Origin: Gorillibacterium massiliense
GTDB lineage: Bacteria; Bacillota; Bacilli; Paenibacillales; NBRC-103111
NCBI RefSeq assembly: GCF_000455485.1
Contig: NZ_CBQR020000141.1
Coordinates: 1-64,000, forward strand
Reading direction: 5' to 3'
DNA length: 64,000 nucleotides
The notes under the pieces: generated by a model
Told to the model about the DNA's origin: nothing
Databases searched by the model: none
The model's input: only the letters and a program-made list of their open reading frames with translations
Program-made: the position numbers and the translations under genes
Shown here: piece by piece, positions 25,160 to 34,602 of the stretch
Layout of the letters: every line of letters starts with the position of its first letter
Position numbering within the stretch: the stretch's first letter is position 1

Positions 25160-28044
25160 GGTTCCGCTACCACCGCAATCGTCTTGTATTCATTGCGCTG
25201 CTGCTGACGCTGCTGTCCGAGGCGGCATTGATCGGCATCAGCTATTGGAGCACCCGGGATATCGGTTCCGAAATCAAGCGGGCTTCCGAGCAGAATTTGA
25301 CCAAGCACGTGGAAAGCCAGATCGTATCCAAGCTGAACGAAATGAATTCCCTTGCCGTGCAGCTCGAATCCCTGGATTTCATTAATTACGCGCGAACCTT
25401 TCTTAGTCTGCGCTCTCCCGAAGAAGAAAACGAGGCCAGAAGTGATTTGAATTCGCGCCTCGAGCAGTTGCACCTGCCGCCGGGGATGGTGGACCAGATT
25501 TATTTTATCGGGGAAAATGTCAACCAGATGAATTTCGGCAAGATCATCTCAAACGGTGAGCCGATTCCGAGCAGCGAAATTCCATGGATCGATGAACTGA
25601 AGAACGCAGGTTTGCTCGATTCGTTTACCCGGTATTACAATATGCCCGCGTATATACCGGTCGGCATGCTGACGGATATCCTCATGGAAAATCGGAAGAT
25701 TATCCCCGATGACGCGTGGTTGAGGTTAAATGCATTCGCCAAGCGAATCGAAGGGCATCTGATCATCAACAACGGCGTAAATTACTTGAATGTTCTGTCC
25801 GTTATTGTGCTTGATGAACGTATCTTATCGGCTGAGTTGCCCTCACCTAGCATATGGGACGGTTATGTCGGCGTGTTGGACGAAAACCGGCAGACTCTTT
25901 GGTCAAACCTGCCGAATAAGGGCGCCCTGGCTGCGGCAGTTCAGCGGATCGAAGGAGGCTATTCCCAGTGGGAGCAGCAGATCGAAGGCAATTATAAAGC
26001 TAGGACGGTATCCGTCTCCCCGTACGGGCTGAACATCGTTTTTTTCGAACGGATGAAAAACGACTCGCCGTGGGGCCAGAAATCGATGAACGTATATATT
26101 GGATTTTTCGTATGTACGCTCCTGGTCAGCTTCTTGATTGCATTCAGGCTTGCCAACATAATTATGTATCCGTTCCAGATGCTGGCGAGGTATGTATGGA
26201 AGAAAGGCAATGATCTTGATTTTCTGCGCATTCCCGAAGAAAAGTTTGTGGAAGGGAAGCTATCCCGGTTTTCCATAAGGGGGAAGATCCTGTTTTTGCT
26301 CCTGTCCTCCGTGCTCATTCCCGTCCTTTTGGCTGTCGGGATGCAAGGGTACATGATGTATAAGGATGTTTTCAACAAGGCAATCGATTTATCGGTGGAA
26401 TCCTCCAACCATCTCTCGGTAGAGCTTCGCGACCGGATGGAACGATACGAGAATTTGACGAACCGATTGTCAACGGACAGCCGCTTTACGAACCTGACTT
26501 CTCCCTATTCCTACATGGAGAATATGGATGATTTCAAGGTGGCCAGCTACCCCGGGTTAAGCGATATTTCCTATTTCGTTTTGTACGATATCGGGAAGGT
26601 AGCCCGCTACTCGTCGGTTTTCTACAATAACTTGACGCTATTCAAGCTGTCGTCCATCGATGCCGATCTGCTGGACGGCTTGCAGCCGGAGGAAATGATA
26701 TGGGTATCCGGCCAAGAGGATGTTTACGGGCATCCCTCCCTTATGCTGATCAAGAAGCTGTCCGTTCCTTCGGCGACGCCCGGTAAAACGACGGATGCCT
26801 ATCTGCAGGTTGTCCTCAAGGAAGACGCCTTCTCCTATGTCACGTCAGACCGCAAAATGAGCTTCGTCATGCTGGATGGATCGGGGCGGTTCGTCTATTC
26901 CAATACGTCATCCGACGGGTTCCGGGAAGCGGCAAGCCACCAATGGGCAGTTGGCGGCGAAAAAGCGGAGGATGCCGTAAGCGGCAAAGTGGAGGGCAGC
27001 TATCAGGTGATCGTCCATCGCCAGATCGGAATCAACGGCTGGTCGGCTTACATGTTCATGACCATCGACGACATGTACGTAAAGATGAACAGCATGTTCC
27101 TCCGGTTTATTTTGCTCATCGTCATGATTATCCTGATCATTTTGGCGCTGATGTGGAATATGCTGTCGCTATTGGTCAAACCCATCGAACGGTTGAAGAA
27201 AGCGGTGGAGAAGGAGGAATTGCTTCCCATTAAGCTGGAGCAGGGCGAAAGCCCGCGAGATGAGATTAGCCGCCTCGTGGCGAGCTTCAATCAAATGCTC
27301 GAGCAAATCCATGAGCTCATGGAAGAGAACATCAATAAGCAAATCCGCGAGAAGGTACTGATCACCTCCCGGATGAAGGCGGAGCTCGGCATGCTCCAAC
27401 AGCAAATCAATCCGCATTTCCTCTATAACACCTTGGAAGCGATCAATATGCGGGCTAGGCAGTATGGCGCTACGGAGGTCAGTACGATGGTGAACTCCTT
27501 GGCAAAAATATTCCGGTTTACGATCAATACTGGCGGCGAAGTCGTGCCCCTTGCCGAGGAAATCGAACACGCCCGCAATTATTTGACCATTCAGGAGCTG
27601 CGGTTCCAGAGCAAGTTCACTGTTAGGTGGCAGTTGGACGAGTCGGCGATGCGCATCCCGGTGCTCAAGTTCATTTTGCAGCCGATCATCGAGAACGCGC
27701 TCCAGCACGGCATCGAGGACTTACATGAAAACGGCGATATTACGATAACCGCCGAAGCGGCGGACAACCGGCTGATCCTTTCCGTTGCGGATAATGGAAT
27801 CGGCATGAGCGGCGAGGAGTTGGCGAAGATCAAGGAGTCGTTCCGGATGGATACCGAACCGCTGCCTACTCCCGTTAAAGGGATCGTAAAACGCTCCAGC
27901 GGCGTCGGTTTGATAAACGTGTATCAGCGCCTTCGCCTTTATTATGGCGATCCTTTGGAGCTTCGGATTGACAGCGAGGAGTTCAAGGGGACGACGGTTA
28001 CCTTATGCCTTCCTATTCAGCCGGTGGTTGCGGCCGATACGTGA
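25156..28044 (+). CDS. YesM-type sensor histidine kinase with two tandem sensor modules
   Basis: The protein has 962 residues, much longer than the roughly 580-600 usual for YesM kinases. It carries two extracytoplasmic sensor regions: TM about 9-30, sensor 1 about 31-308, TM about 310-335, a short cytoplasmic segment, TM about 375-400, sensor 2 about 401-645, TM about 648-668. HAMP, then the His_kinase block QQINPHFLYNTLEAI (phospho-His about 752) and HATPase motifs PIIENALQHGI, VADNGIGMS and GVGLINVYQRL follow. It is translationally coupled to the regulator gene (ATGA). The double sensor could integrate two ligands or arise from fusion of a truncated kinase to an intact one. Confidence 0.9.
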   Translation: MRFRYHRNRLVFIALLLTLLSEAALIGISYWSTRDIGSEIKRASEQNLTKHVESQIVSKLNEMNSLAVQLESLDFINYARTFLSLRSPEEENEARSDLNSRLEQLHLPPGMVDQIYFIGENVNQMNFGKIISNGEPIPSSEIPWIDELKNAGLLDSFTRYYNMPAYIPVGMLTDILMENRKIIPDDAWLRLNAFAKRIEGHLIINNGVNYLNVLSVIVLDERILSAELPSPSIWDGYVGVLDENRQTLWSNLPNKGALAAAVQRIEGGYSQWEQQIEGNYKARTVSVSPYGLNIVFFERMKNDSPWGQKSMNVYIGFFVCTLLVSFLIAFRLANIIMYPFQMLARYVWKKGNDLDFLRIPEEKFVEGKLSRFSIRGKILFLLLSSVLIPVLLAVGMQGYMMYKDVFNKAIDLSVESSNHLSVELRDRMERYENLTNRLSTDSRFTNLTSPYSYMENMDDFKVASYPGLSDISYFVLYDIGKVARYSSVFYNNLTLFKLSSIDADLLDGLQPEEMIWVSGQEDVYGHPSLMLIKKLSVPSATPGKTTDAYLQVVLKEDAFSYVTSDRKMSFVMLDGSGRFVYSNTSSDGFREAASHQWAVGGEKAEDAVSGKVEGSYQVIVHRQIGINGWSAYMFMTIDDMYVKMNSMFLRFILLIVMIILIILALMWNMLSLLVKPIERLKKAVEKEELLPIKLEQGESPRDEISRLVASFNQMLEQIHELMEENINKQIREKVLITSRMKAELGMLQQQINPHFLYNTLEAINMRARQYGATEVSTMVNSLAKIFRFTINTGGEVVPLAEEIEHARNYLTIQELRFQSKFTVRWQLDESAMRIPVLKFILQPIIENALQHGIEDLHENGDITITAEAADNRLILSVADNGIGMSGEELAKIKESFRMDTEPLPTPVKGIVKRSSGVGLINVYQRLRLYYGDPLELRIDSEEFKGTTVTLCLPIQPVVAADT

Positions 28045-28117
28045 GTCTGCTGGCAGAGCAGGTTTGTAGGTTTGGAATTCGATCACGATCAAGCTTATAC
28101 GAAAGGACGATCAGTAA

Positions 28118-29098
28118 ATGCCGTTAGTGGACATGCCCCTGAAAGAGTTGAACGAGTATAAAGGAATAAACCCGCGTCCCGCAGATTTCGATGCTTATTG
28201 GGACCGGGCCATCAAGGAAATGCGCGCCGTCGACCCGCAGGTAGAGCTGGTGCCAAGCTCCTTCCAAACCCCGGGTATCGAATGCTTCGATCTTTATTTT
28301 ACCGGCGTCCGCGGGGCACGCATCCATGCCAAGTACGCTAGGCCGAAGATCAGTACAGCTCCTCATCCGGCCGTAGTCCTGTTCCATGGCTATACGGGAA
28401 ATGCGGGGGATTGGAGCGAAAAGCTGGCGTATGCATCCCTGGGCTTTTCGGTTTTGGCCATGGATTGCCGCGGCCAAGGGGGAATGTCCGAGGATACGGG
28501 CCATGTGAAAGGGAACACCCATCATGGCCATATCATTCGGGGCTTGGACGACCATCCGGACAATCTGCTGTTCCGGCATATCTATCTGGATACCGCCCAG
28601 TTGGCGGGCATCGCTCTCAGCCTGCCGGAGGTGGACCCGGAGCGGATCTATGCAGCCGGCGGTTCCCAAGGCGGCGGGCTTACCCTCGCCTGCGCGGCAC
28701 TGGAGCCGCGGATCAAAAAGCTGGCCCCCGTATTTCCGTTCCTTTGCGATTACAAGCGGACCTGGGAGATGGATTTGGCAAAGGACGCTTATCAAGAGCT
28801 CCGCACGTATTTCAGGTTTTTCGATCCGCTCCATGAAAGGGAGGATGAAGTCTTCGAGAAGCTAGGCTACATTGACCTTCAATTCCTCTCAGAGAGAATT
28901 CGTGGCGACGTGCTGATGTTCGTCGGGTTGATGGATACCGTATGTCCGCCATCCACCCAGTTCGCAGCGTACAATAAGATGACCGCGCCCAAGCAGTTGG
29001 TCATCTACCCGGACTACGGCCATGAGCACATACCATGCGCCACCGACCGCACGATGCAATTCTTTTTGAGCGGATTTCCGGAAAAGCAGAAGAAATAA
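28118..29098 (+). CDS. Acetylxylan esterase / cephalosporin-C deacetylase (CE7 family)
   Basis: This 326-residue alpha/beta hydrolase is a carbohydrate esterase family 7 member that removes acetyl groups from xylo-oligosaccharides. Diagnostic features are the start MPLVDMPLKELNEYKG, the RGQGG-like FSVLAMDCRGQGGMSED, the nucleophile elbow GGSQGGG (Ser about residue 186), the Asp in VGLMDTVCPPSTQF (about 274) and the His in YPDYGHEHIP (about 303). No signal peptide is present. It is the last gene of the first glycan locus and supports an acetylated hemicellulose-type substrate. Confidence 0.93.
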   Translation: MPLVDMPLKELNEYKGINPRPADFDAYWDRAIKEMRAVDPQVELVPSSFQTPGIECFDLYFTGVRGARIHAKYARPKISTAPHPAVVLFHGYTGNAGDWSEKLAYASLGFSVLAMDCRGQGGMSEDTGHVKGNTHHGHIIRGLDDHPDNLLFRHIYLDTAQLAGIALSLPEVDPERIYAAGGSQGGGLTLACAALEPRIKKLAPVFPFLCDYKRTWEMDLAKDAYQELRTYFRFFDPLHEREDEVFEKLGYIDLQFLSERIRGDVLMFVGLMDTVCPPSTQFAAYNKMTAPKQLVIYPDYGHEHIPCATDRTMQFFLSGFPEKQKK

Positions 29099-29129
29099 GC
29101 GGCCCAATCCGGACCGCTCAACAGTGGAA

Positions 29130-29165
29130 AAACCCGCGTCTTTCACAAGACTGCGGGTTTCTTTG
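29130..29165 (+). terminator. Terminator of glycan locus 1
   Basis: AAACCCGC, GTC and, after an eight-base loop, GAC, T, GCGGGTTT form a stem (29130-29160), followed by CTTTG. Confidence 0.7.
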
Positions 29166-29334
29166 TTTAGACGAGTAGACTACGGTCCAGGACGTTAAAC
29201 AATTCCAGCAACAATTCCTAACGTCGTAAAAGATCAATATTGTACAATAGTGCTGATCAATAAGGTTCACTTTCGAAACTTTTAATCCGTACTATTCTAA
29301 AAGTAAGCACTCTACGAAAAAGGGATGTCGTCCT

Positions 29335-31134
29335 ATGAAGCGAGTCAGCCTGCGGTTTCGCCTCATGCTCCTGATGATTTGCCTGACCACTCTTCCCGTC
29401 GTGATGGTGACCTGGATCGCCACGTCCAACACGCGGCAATCGGTAGAAAAAGAGTTGATCAGCGCAAATCAGTCCCGCATGCTTTGGGCGGAGCAATACT
29501 TGAACGAGCTTATCGACCAGATCGACCTGCTATTCTACACGCTGCAAATCAACCAGCAATTGATGAGCCGGCTGGACAGCGAGTTCGATGACGCCGACGT
29601 AGGTGTTCAGCTCCAGACCCATACCGCCTTGCGGGAAACACTGACCGCCTCCTTCTTCTCCTATGCTCGCAAGATCGACAAGCTGACGCTGTACAGCCAT
29701 GCCAGCAAAAGGGCGATGTCGGTCAGCTATGCGGACAGTGGCACCATTTCAGAGCTGGACATTGAATCCGGAGCCTGGAGCCGGGTGAGCCGCGAGCCGA
29801 TCAGCATGTATTTCAAGCAATCGGAGGATGATGTCTACGCGTTTCACAGCATCAACCGGTTTCCCGATAAAAAGCTGACCGGAGGAATAGCGGTCCGCAT
29901 CAACGGGGATGTATGGAAAGAGGTCAGCCGTATCCTCAAATCGGAGCCGGAAAGTTCGGTTTTCCTGACCAATGACGAAGGGGAGCTGCTCTCCGGTTCA
30001 ACGCCGCACGTCGCTTCGGATGAAGTACTGAGTCAGCTGAGGAACACGAAGCTGCCCGATTTGGGTGTGGTGTTCCGGCAAACCGATAAGTATTTGATCT
30101 TCATGGAACGTATCGGGGATGGACAACTGACAGTTGTGAAAGCGATTCCAAAGACCGTGATCGCGAAAAGCGCCTTGCCCACCATCCGCGCCGGCATCCT
30201 GACCGGCGGGCTGTTCGCCTTGGTTTCCATCGTCCTGTCCATCTGGTTCTCCTTCAGGTTCAGCCGCCCCATCATCAGCCTTGCCCGCACGATGAGAATG
30301 GCGCATATTCAAAACGCGGAAATGGAATCCGTGCAAAGCTTCGATGAAATCGGCCTGCTGCAGCATGGCTACAACTCGATGATCCAGCGCATCAAGGAAT
30401 TGATCGAGCATGAATACCAGCGGGAAATCGACGTGAAAAATGCCCAGCTTCTCGCCCTGCAAGCCCAGATCAATCCGCATTTTCTGAACAATTCCCTGAA
30501 TTTGATTGGCGGCATGGCGCTGGCGAAGGACGCTCCCGAGATCTACCGGATCACCCGGGTCATCGGCGATCTTCTGCGCTACTCCATCAGCACGGGAGGC
30601 GACAAGGTCACGCTGGGTGACGAGTTAGCGCATATCCGCAACTATTTGTTTATCCAGGAGCAGCGTTTTGCCGGCCGGTGCAAAACGGCAGTGTCGGTGG
30701 AGGAGGAGGCGCTAACGAGCGAGCTGCCCAAGTTCATTCTGCAGCCCCTCGTGGAAAATGCCTTCGAACACGGCTTGCAGCGAAAAGAAGGCGCATGGTA
30801 CCTAACTCTTGTTATCAAAAAAATCGGGCGACTCATCGTCGTCATGATCAAGGATAACGGCGTGGGTATGCCCCTTGAGCGCTTAGATCAGGTCCGTGGA
30901 GAACTGAAAGGCAAAACGGAGAGCGGAAGCAGCAGCTTGGCCGAACCGGGCAGCGTGCCGAAACGGCATCAGGGCATCGGGTTGAAAAACGTCGACGGGC
31001 GAATCAAGCTGCAATTCGGAGAAAAGTACGGGTTGCGTCTGTTCAGCAAACCGGATTGCGGAACGCTTATGGTTTTGGCGTTTCCCGCTACAGAAAAGCG
31101 GATGATAGGAAAAGGAGGCAATCCTGATGTATAA
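29335..31134 (+). CDS. YesM-type sensor histidine kinase
   Basis: The 599-residue kinase has TM1 (about residues 9-30), an extracytoplasmic sensor domain (about 31-283), TM2 (about 285-305), HAMP, and the His_kinase motif QINPHFLNNSLNLIGG with phospho-His near 381. HATPase motifs are PLVENAFEHGLQ, IKDNGVGMP and GIGLKNVDGRI. AAAGGGA precedes the ATG. It overlaps the response-regulator gene by eight bases and heads the second glycan locus. This is the conventional single-sensor length, unlike the kinase at 25156. Confidence 0.92.
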   Translation: MKRVSLRFRLMLLMICLTTLPVVMVTWIATSNTRQSVEKELISANQSRMLWAEQYLNELIDQIDLLFYTLQINQQLMSRLDSEFDDADVGVQLQTHTALRETLTASFFSYARKIDKLTLYSHASKRAMSVSYADSGTISELDIESGAWSRVSREPISMYFKQSEDDVYAFHSINRFPDKKLTGGIAVRINGDVWKEVSRILKSEPESSVFLTNDEGELLSGSTPHVASDEVLSQLRNTKLPDLGVVFRQTDKYLIFMERIGDGQLTVVKAIPKTVIAKSALPTIRAGILTGGLFALVSIVLSIWFSFRFSRPIISLARTMRMAHIQNAEMESVQSFDEIGLLQHGYNSMIQRIKELIEHEYQREIDVKNAQLLALQAQINPHFLNNSLNLIGGMALAKDAPEIYRITRVIGDLLRYSISTGGDKVTLGDELAHIRNYLFIQEQRFAGRCKTAVSVEEEALTSELPKFILQPLVENAFEHGLQRKEGAWYLTLVIKKIGRLIVVMIKDNGVGMPLERLDQVRGELKGKTESGSSSLAEPGSVPKRHQGIGLKNVDGRIKLQFGEKYGLRLFSKPDCGTLMVLAFPATEKRMIGKGGNPDV

Positions 31135-32236
31135 CGTACTGATTATTGACGACGAGCCGTGGTCCAGACAGGTCGTGCGCTCTCTTGGAGATTGGAAGGG
31201 GTTGGGGCTTGCCGTTGTGGGAGAGGCGGAGGACGGCCGGGAGGGATTGCGGCTTATAGAGGAGCTGCGTCCGGAAATCGTCGTTTCCGATATGAGGATG
31301 CCCGGGTTAGAGGGAGTCGAGCTGCTGCAGGCGATGAACCAACATTTTCCCACCGTCAAAATTGTCGTCATGAGCGGGTACGACGATTTCGCTTACCTCC
31401 AACAGGCGATCAAGTCCCGGGCGGTCAATTATTTGCTCAAGCCCATCGATCCGGACGAGTTGAACGCCTCGCTGGTTCAATGCGTAAGCCGGCTCGATGC
31501 CGAGGCTGCCGCCGGGCAATCCACGACCGCATCCGCGTCCCGACATACGCCTCCTGTACAGCTTGATACGGCAGTGTTGGAGCGGTATGCCGCCTATCGT
31601 AAAACGGTGTATGGCTACATGCTGGAACTGAACGCGCAGGCCATTCCTGCTCTTTTTCAATCTATGGGCACTTATTTGGAGCAGGCGCTGAAAGGAACCG
31701 ATGCTTTAGCCGGAATCCCCAGCAAGATTGCCTATGACTATAAAATGCTGCTGGAGGAGTACTTGGCGTCCGTTTCTCTAACGCTGGAGCAGGTTGTGGA
31801 AGGGCACGAGGACATACAGCCGCGGATAGAAGCGCAAGCCTCTGTCCCCGAAGCGGCCCAAGAGGTTGGACGAATCCTGCAGGCGGCTCTGCTCGCCATT
31901 CAGGAGATTCGCCAGAGCAAAGCGAGACTGTCCATCTCCGAGGTGGCGGCGTATATCGACCGGCACTATCTCGAAGCGATCTCTCTGGAGACTCTTGCAC
32001 ACCAGTTTTCCGTAAGCAAGGAGCATTTGAGCCGCTCTTACAAGGGGGGGACAGGGGAAAACGTCTCCGACGCGATCCAGCGGAAACGGATGGAGAAAGC
32101 CCGGGACTTGATTTTGGCGGACCGGATGTCCATCAAGCATGCGGCGGAGCTGACGGGGTATGCGGATATCGCCTACTTTTACCGGGTGTTCAAGAAGCAT
32201 TTCGGGTTTACTCCCGGAGAGCTGCGAAAGGACTGA
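31127..32236 (+). CDS. YesN-type response regulator with AraC output
   Basis: The 369-residue protein has a receiver domain (IIDDEPWSR, phospho-Asp in VVSDMRMP at about residue 55, Lys in LLKPIDPDE at about 105) and a C-terminal AraC HTH pair (about 268-365; SISEVAAYIDRHYLEAISLETLAHQFSVSKEHLSRSYK and GYADIAYFYRVFKKHFGFTPGELRK). AAGGAGG precedes the ATG, which overlaps the kinase gene. It probably activates the adjacent importer. Confidence 0.92.
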   Translation: MYNVLIIDDEPWSRQVVRSLGDWKGLGLAVVGEAEDGREGLRLIEELRPEIVVSDMRMPGLEGVELLQAMNQHFPTVKIVVMSGYDDFAYLQQAIKSRAVNYLLKPIDPDELNASLVQCVSRLDAEAAAGQSTTASASRHTPPVQLDTAVLERYAAYRKTVYGYMLELNAQAIPALFQSMGTYLEQALKGTDALAGIPSKIAYDYKMLLEEYLASVSLTLEQVVEGHEDIQPRIEAQASVPEAAQEVGRILQAALLAIQEIRQSKARLSISEVAAYIDRHYLEAISLETLAHQFSVSKEHLSRSYKGGTGENVSDAIQRKRMEKARDLILADRMSIKHAAELTGYADIAYFYRVFKKHFGFTPGELRKD

Positions 32237-32283
32237 ACATCAATATGATGCAAAAGAAAAGGCTAATATCCTCGAATGAACCC

Positions 32284-32297
32284 TGCAACCGCTTTCT
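32284..32297 (+). promoter_or_regulatory. Possible cre (CcpA) site upstream of the second importer
   Basis: TGCAACCGCTTTCT matches 11 of 14 positions of TGAAARCGYTTTCA and lies about 40 bases before the start of the binding-protein gene, where catabolite repression would be expected. Tentative. Confidence 0.3.
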
Positions 32298-32337
32298 TTA
32301 TACTGAGGGTGCAACTAAACCATAGGGGGTACCAATC

Positions 32338-33681
32338 ATGAGGAAAGCGCTGAATCTGACATTTTTGATGATTTTGATGCTGTCGATTTTGGCGGCGTGC
32401 GGAAGCGGAAGCTCTGGGAACAAAGCGGAGAACACGGCGAAGAACACCACGGCGCCGTCAGCTACCGAAACCAAACCGGCGGCAACGGAGAAGGCGACAG
32501 CGGAACCGCCCAGGGTCGTCAAGCTCAAGGTGTTCTTGACCCTTCCCCGGTTCAAGGATCAGTTTGACAAGTATTTCGAGCAGTTTAAGGCCAAAGAGCT
32601 TGCGGAGAAGAATATCGACGTCACCATCAAGCTGGAAATGCCCAATTCGGACCAGGCCACCCAGATTCTCCAGACCCGGTTGGCTTCCAATGATGCACCC
32701 GACGTTTTCGCCATCCACGCCAACGATATTCCCACATACGAAGCGGCAGGTTATTTGAGCGATTTGTCGGATCAGCCGGCCATCGGCAAGCTGTTCGACA
32801 GCGTGAAGCAGACCGTGACTTACAACGGTAAAGTTTCGGTACTGCCACTGGAAAGCCTGTCCTGGGGCTATCTGTACAACAAGAAAATCTTCGCCGATCT
32901 GGGACTGACCCCGCCGCAAACGCTGGATGAAATGAAAACCGTCGTGGAGAAGTTGAAAGCGAACAAGATCCCGGCTTTTGAATTGGCTTTCCAGGAATCG
33001 TGGGTGCCGCAGCTGATGACGGCTCTTTCCCTCGGCGGTGTCGTGAATTCCGAACATCCGGATTGGGTGGAGAAAATGAACAAAGGCGAAGCATCCTACG
33101 CCGACGTGGCGGATATTTTCAACATCATCGACCTGATCATGAAAAACGGAAGCGCCAAGCCCTTTGAAGTGGGCAGCGCAGCCGGCTCCACCGACTTCGC
33201 TAACGGAAAGGCGGCCATGTGGGTGCAGGGCCCGTGGATGGCGGAATCGATCCAGAAGGCGAATCCGGACATGGAATTCGGCGTCGCGCCGCTGCCGGTT
33301 AGCAACGATCCCAAGGGCACGATGATCAACCTTTCTTCCTCAACCTCCCTTGCAGTCTCGCCTGCCAGCGAAAACAAGGATGTCGCTCTCGATCTGCTCA
33401 ACTATATGCTGGACGACAAGGATTCGTCGGCCTTTTTCGAAGAGCTGAAATTCAATCCGATCTCCTCGATCCATACCTACAAGTCCTTCCCATGGGTCGA
33501 TGAAGCGATGACCTATGTTTCCCAGGGCAAAGCTTATCAAGATTTGAAGCTGCCCAACGGCGTTACCGACGAGCAGGCGAAGCAGCTGCAAAGCTACTAT
33601 GCCAAGGCGGTGAGCAAGGAGCAATTCATCAAGACAATGGATAAAACATGGGCGAACGCAGTCAAAGCGGCGGCAAAATAA
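32338..33681 (+). CDS. Sugar ABC transporter substrate-binding lipoprotein
   Basis: This 447-residue binding protein has a lipoprotein signal ending SILAACGSG (Cys about residue 21), a low-complexity Thr/Ala/Lys linker (to about 60), and a CUT1-type body with LASNDAPDVFAIHANDIPTYEAAG, ESLSWGYLYNKKIFADLGL and GKAAMWVQGPWMA. A GGGGGT lies upstream of the ATG. It is followed by two permease genes and preceded by its likely two-component regulators. Confidence 0.9.
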   Translation: MRKALNLTFLMILMLSILAACGSGSSGNKAENTAKNTTAPSATETKPAATEKATAEPPRVVKLKVFLTLPRFKDQFDKYFEQFKAKELAEKNIDVTIKLEMPNSDQATQILQTRLASNDAPDVFAIHANDIPTYEAAGYLSDLSDQPAIGKLFDSVKQTVTYNGKVSVLPLESLSWGYLYNKKIFADLGLTPPQTLDEMKTVVEKLKANKIPAFELAFQESWVPQLMTALSLGGVVNSEHPDWVEKMNKGEASYADVADIFNIIDLIMKNGSAKPFEVGSAAGSTDFANGKAAMWVQGPWMAESIQKANPDMEFGVAPLPVSNDPKGTMINLSSSTSLAVSPASENKDVALDLLNYMLDDKDSSAFFEELKFNPISSIHTYKSFPWVDEAMTYVSQGKAYQDLKLPNGVTDEQAKQLQSYYAKAVSKEQFIKTMDKTWANAVKAAAK

Positions 33682-33714
33682 TAGACCGGCAACGGTTGAC
33701 CGGGAGTGAAAGCT

Positions 33715-34602
33715 ATGAGTTTGAGAAATCGAACGAAACGAACGGTCATTCTGCTCGCCTTCGTGTTCCCCGCCCTGCTTTTCTATGCCGTGTTTGTGCT
33801 GGCCCCCGCCTTTGGCGGGGTCTGGTACAGCCTGACGGATTGGAACGGAGTGAATCCCCACTATCGCATGGTGGGATTCGCTAATTATATCGAAGCGATC
33901 ACGGATGACACCTACTTTCTTCAAGCGATCTGGTTTACGTTAAAATATGTCGTTTGCATGGTCGTGCTGCAAAATGTTTTGGCCATTCTTTTGGCTGTGC
34001 TGATCGAAACCCGGCGGCGGAGTAAAGCTTTCTTCCGGACCGTGTTCTTCATGCCGAACATGATCAGCTTGATTATCGGCGGTTTTATGTGGCTGTTTAT
34101 CTTCACGAAAGTGCTGCCTTACATTGCCGGGCATACCGGGTTAACCTTCCTGGACCGTTCCTGGATCGGGGAGCCGTCGTCTTCTTTTATTGCCATCTTG
34201 ATTTTGTCCTTATGGGCCGGCGTCGGCTATGTGATGGTCATCTACATCGCCGCCTTGCAAGGCGTTCCCGCCAATATCAAGGAGTCGGCGGCTATCGACG
34301 GTGCCAATGGGTGGCAGACATTCCGGCATGTGACGCTGCCGATGATTTATCCGGCGGTTACCATCGGTCTTTTCCTGACGCTGAACAGCTCGTTTAAGGT
34401 TTTCGAGGCGGTATTCGCGCTGACGGGGGGCGGGCCGGGGAGAGCGACTCAAGTGATTGCCCTCAACATCTATGAAGAGGCGTTTTCCATGAGCAACCGG
34501 TATGGCTATGCCAGCGCTAAAGCGATCGTCCTCTTCCTGATCGTCATGGTGATTACCCTCATTCAATTGGCCGTCATGAAGAAGCGGGAGGTGGAAGCAT
34601 GA
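33715..34602 (+). CDS. Sugar ABC transporter permease (MalF type)
   Basis: The 295-residue integral membrane protein has six TM helices and the EAA loop IKESAAIDGANGWQTFRHVTLPMIYP. ATG 33715 (nine bases after GGGAG) is chosen over the in-frame GTG at 33706, which sits directly on the ribosome binding site. It overlaps the second permease gene by four bases. Confidence 0.9.
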   Translation: MSLRNRTKRTVILLAFVFPALLFYAVFVLAPAFGGVWYSLTDWNGVNPHYRMVGFANYIEAITDDTYFLQAIWFTLKYVVCMVVLQNVLAILLAVLIETRRRSKAFFRTVFFMPNMISLIIGGFMWLFIFTKVLPYIAGHTGLTFLDRSWIGEPSSSFIAILILSLWAGVGYVMVIYIAALQGVPANIKESAAIDGANGWQTFRHVTLPMIYPAVTIGLFLTLNSSFKVFEAVFALTGGGPGRATQVIALNIYEEAFSMSNRYGYASAKAIVLFLIVMVITLIQLAVMKKREVEA

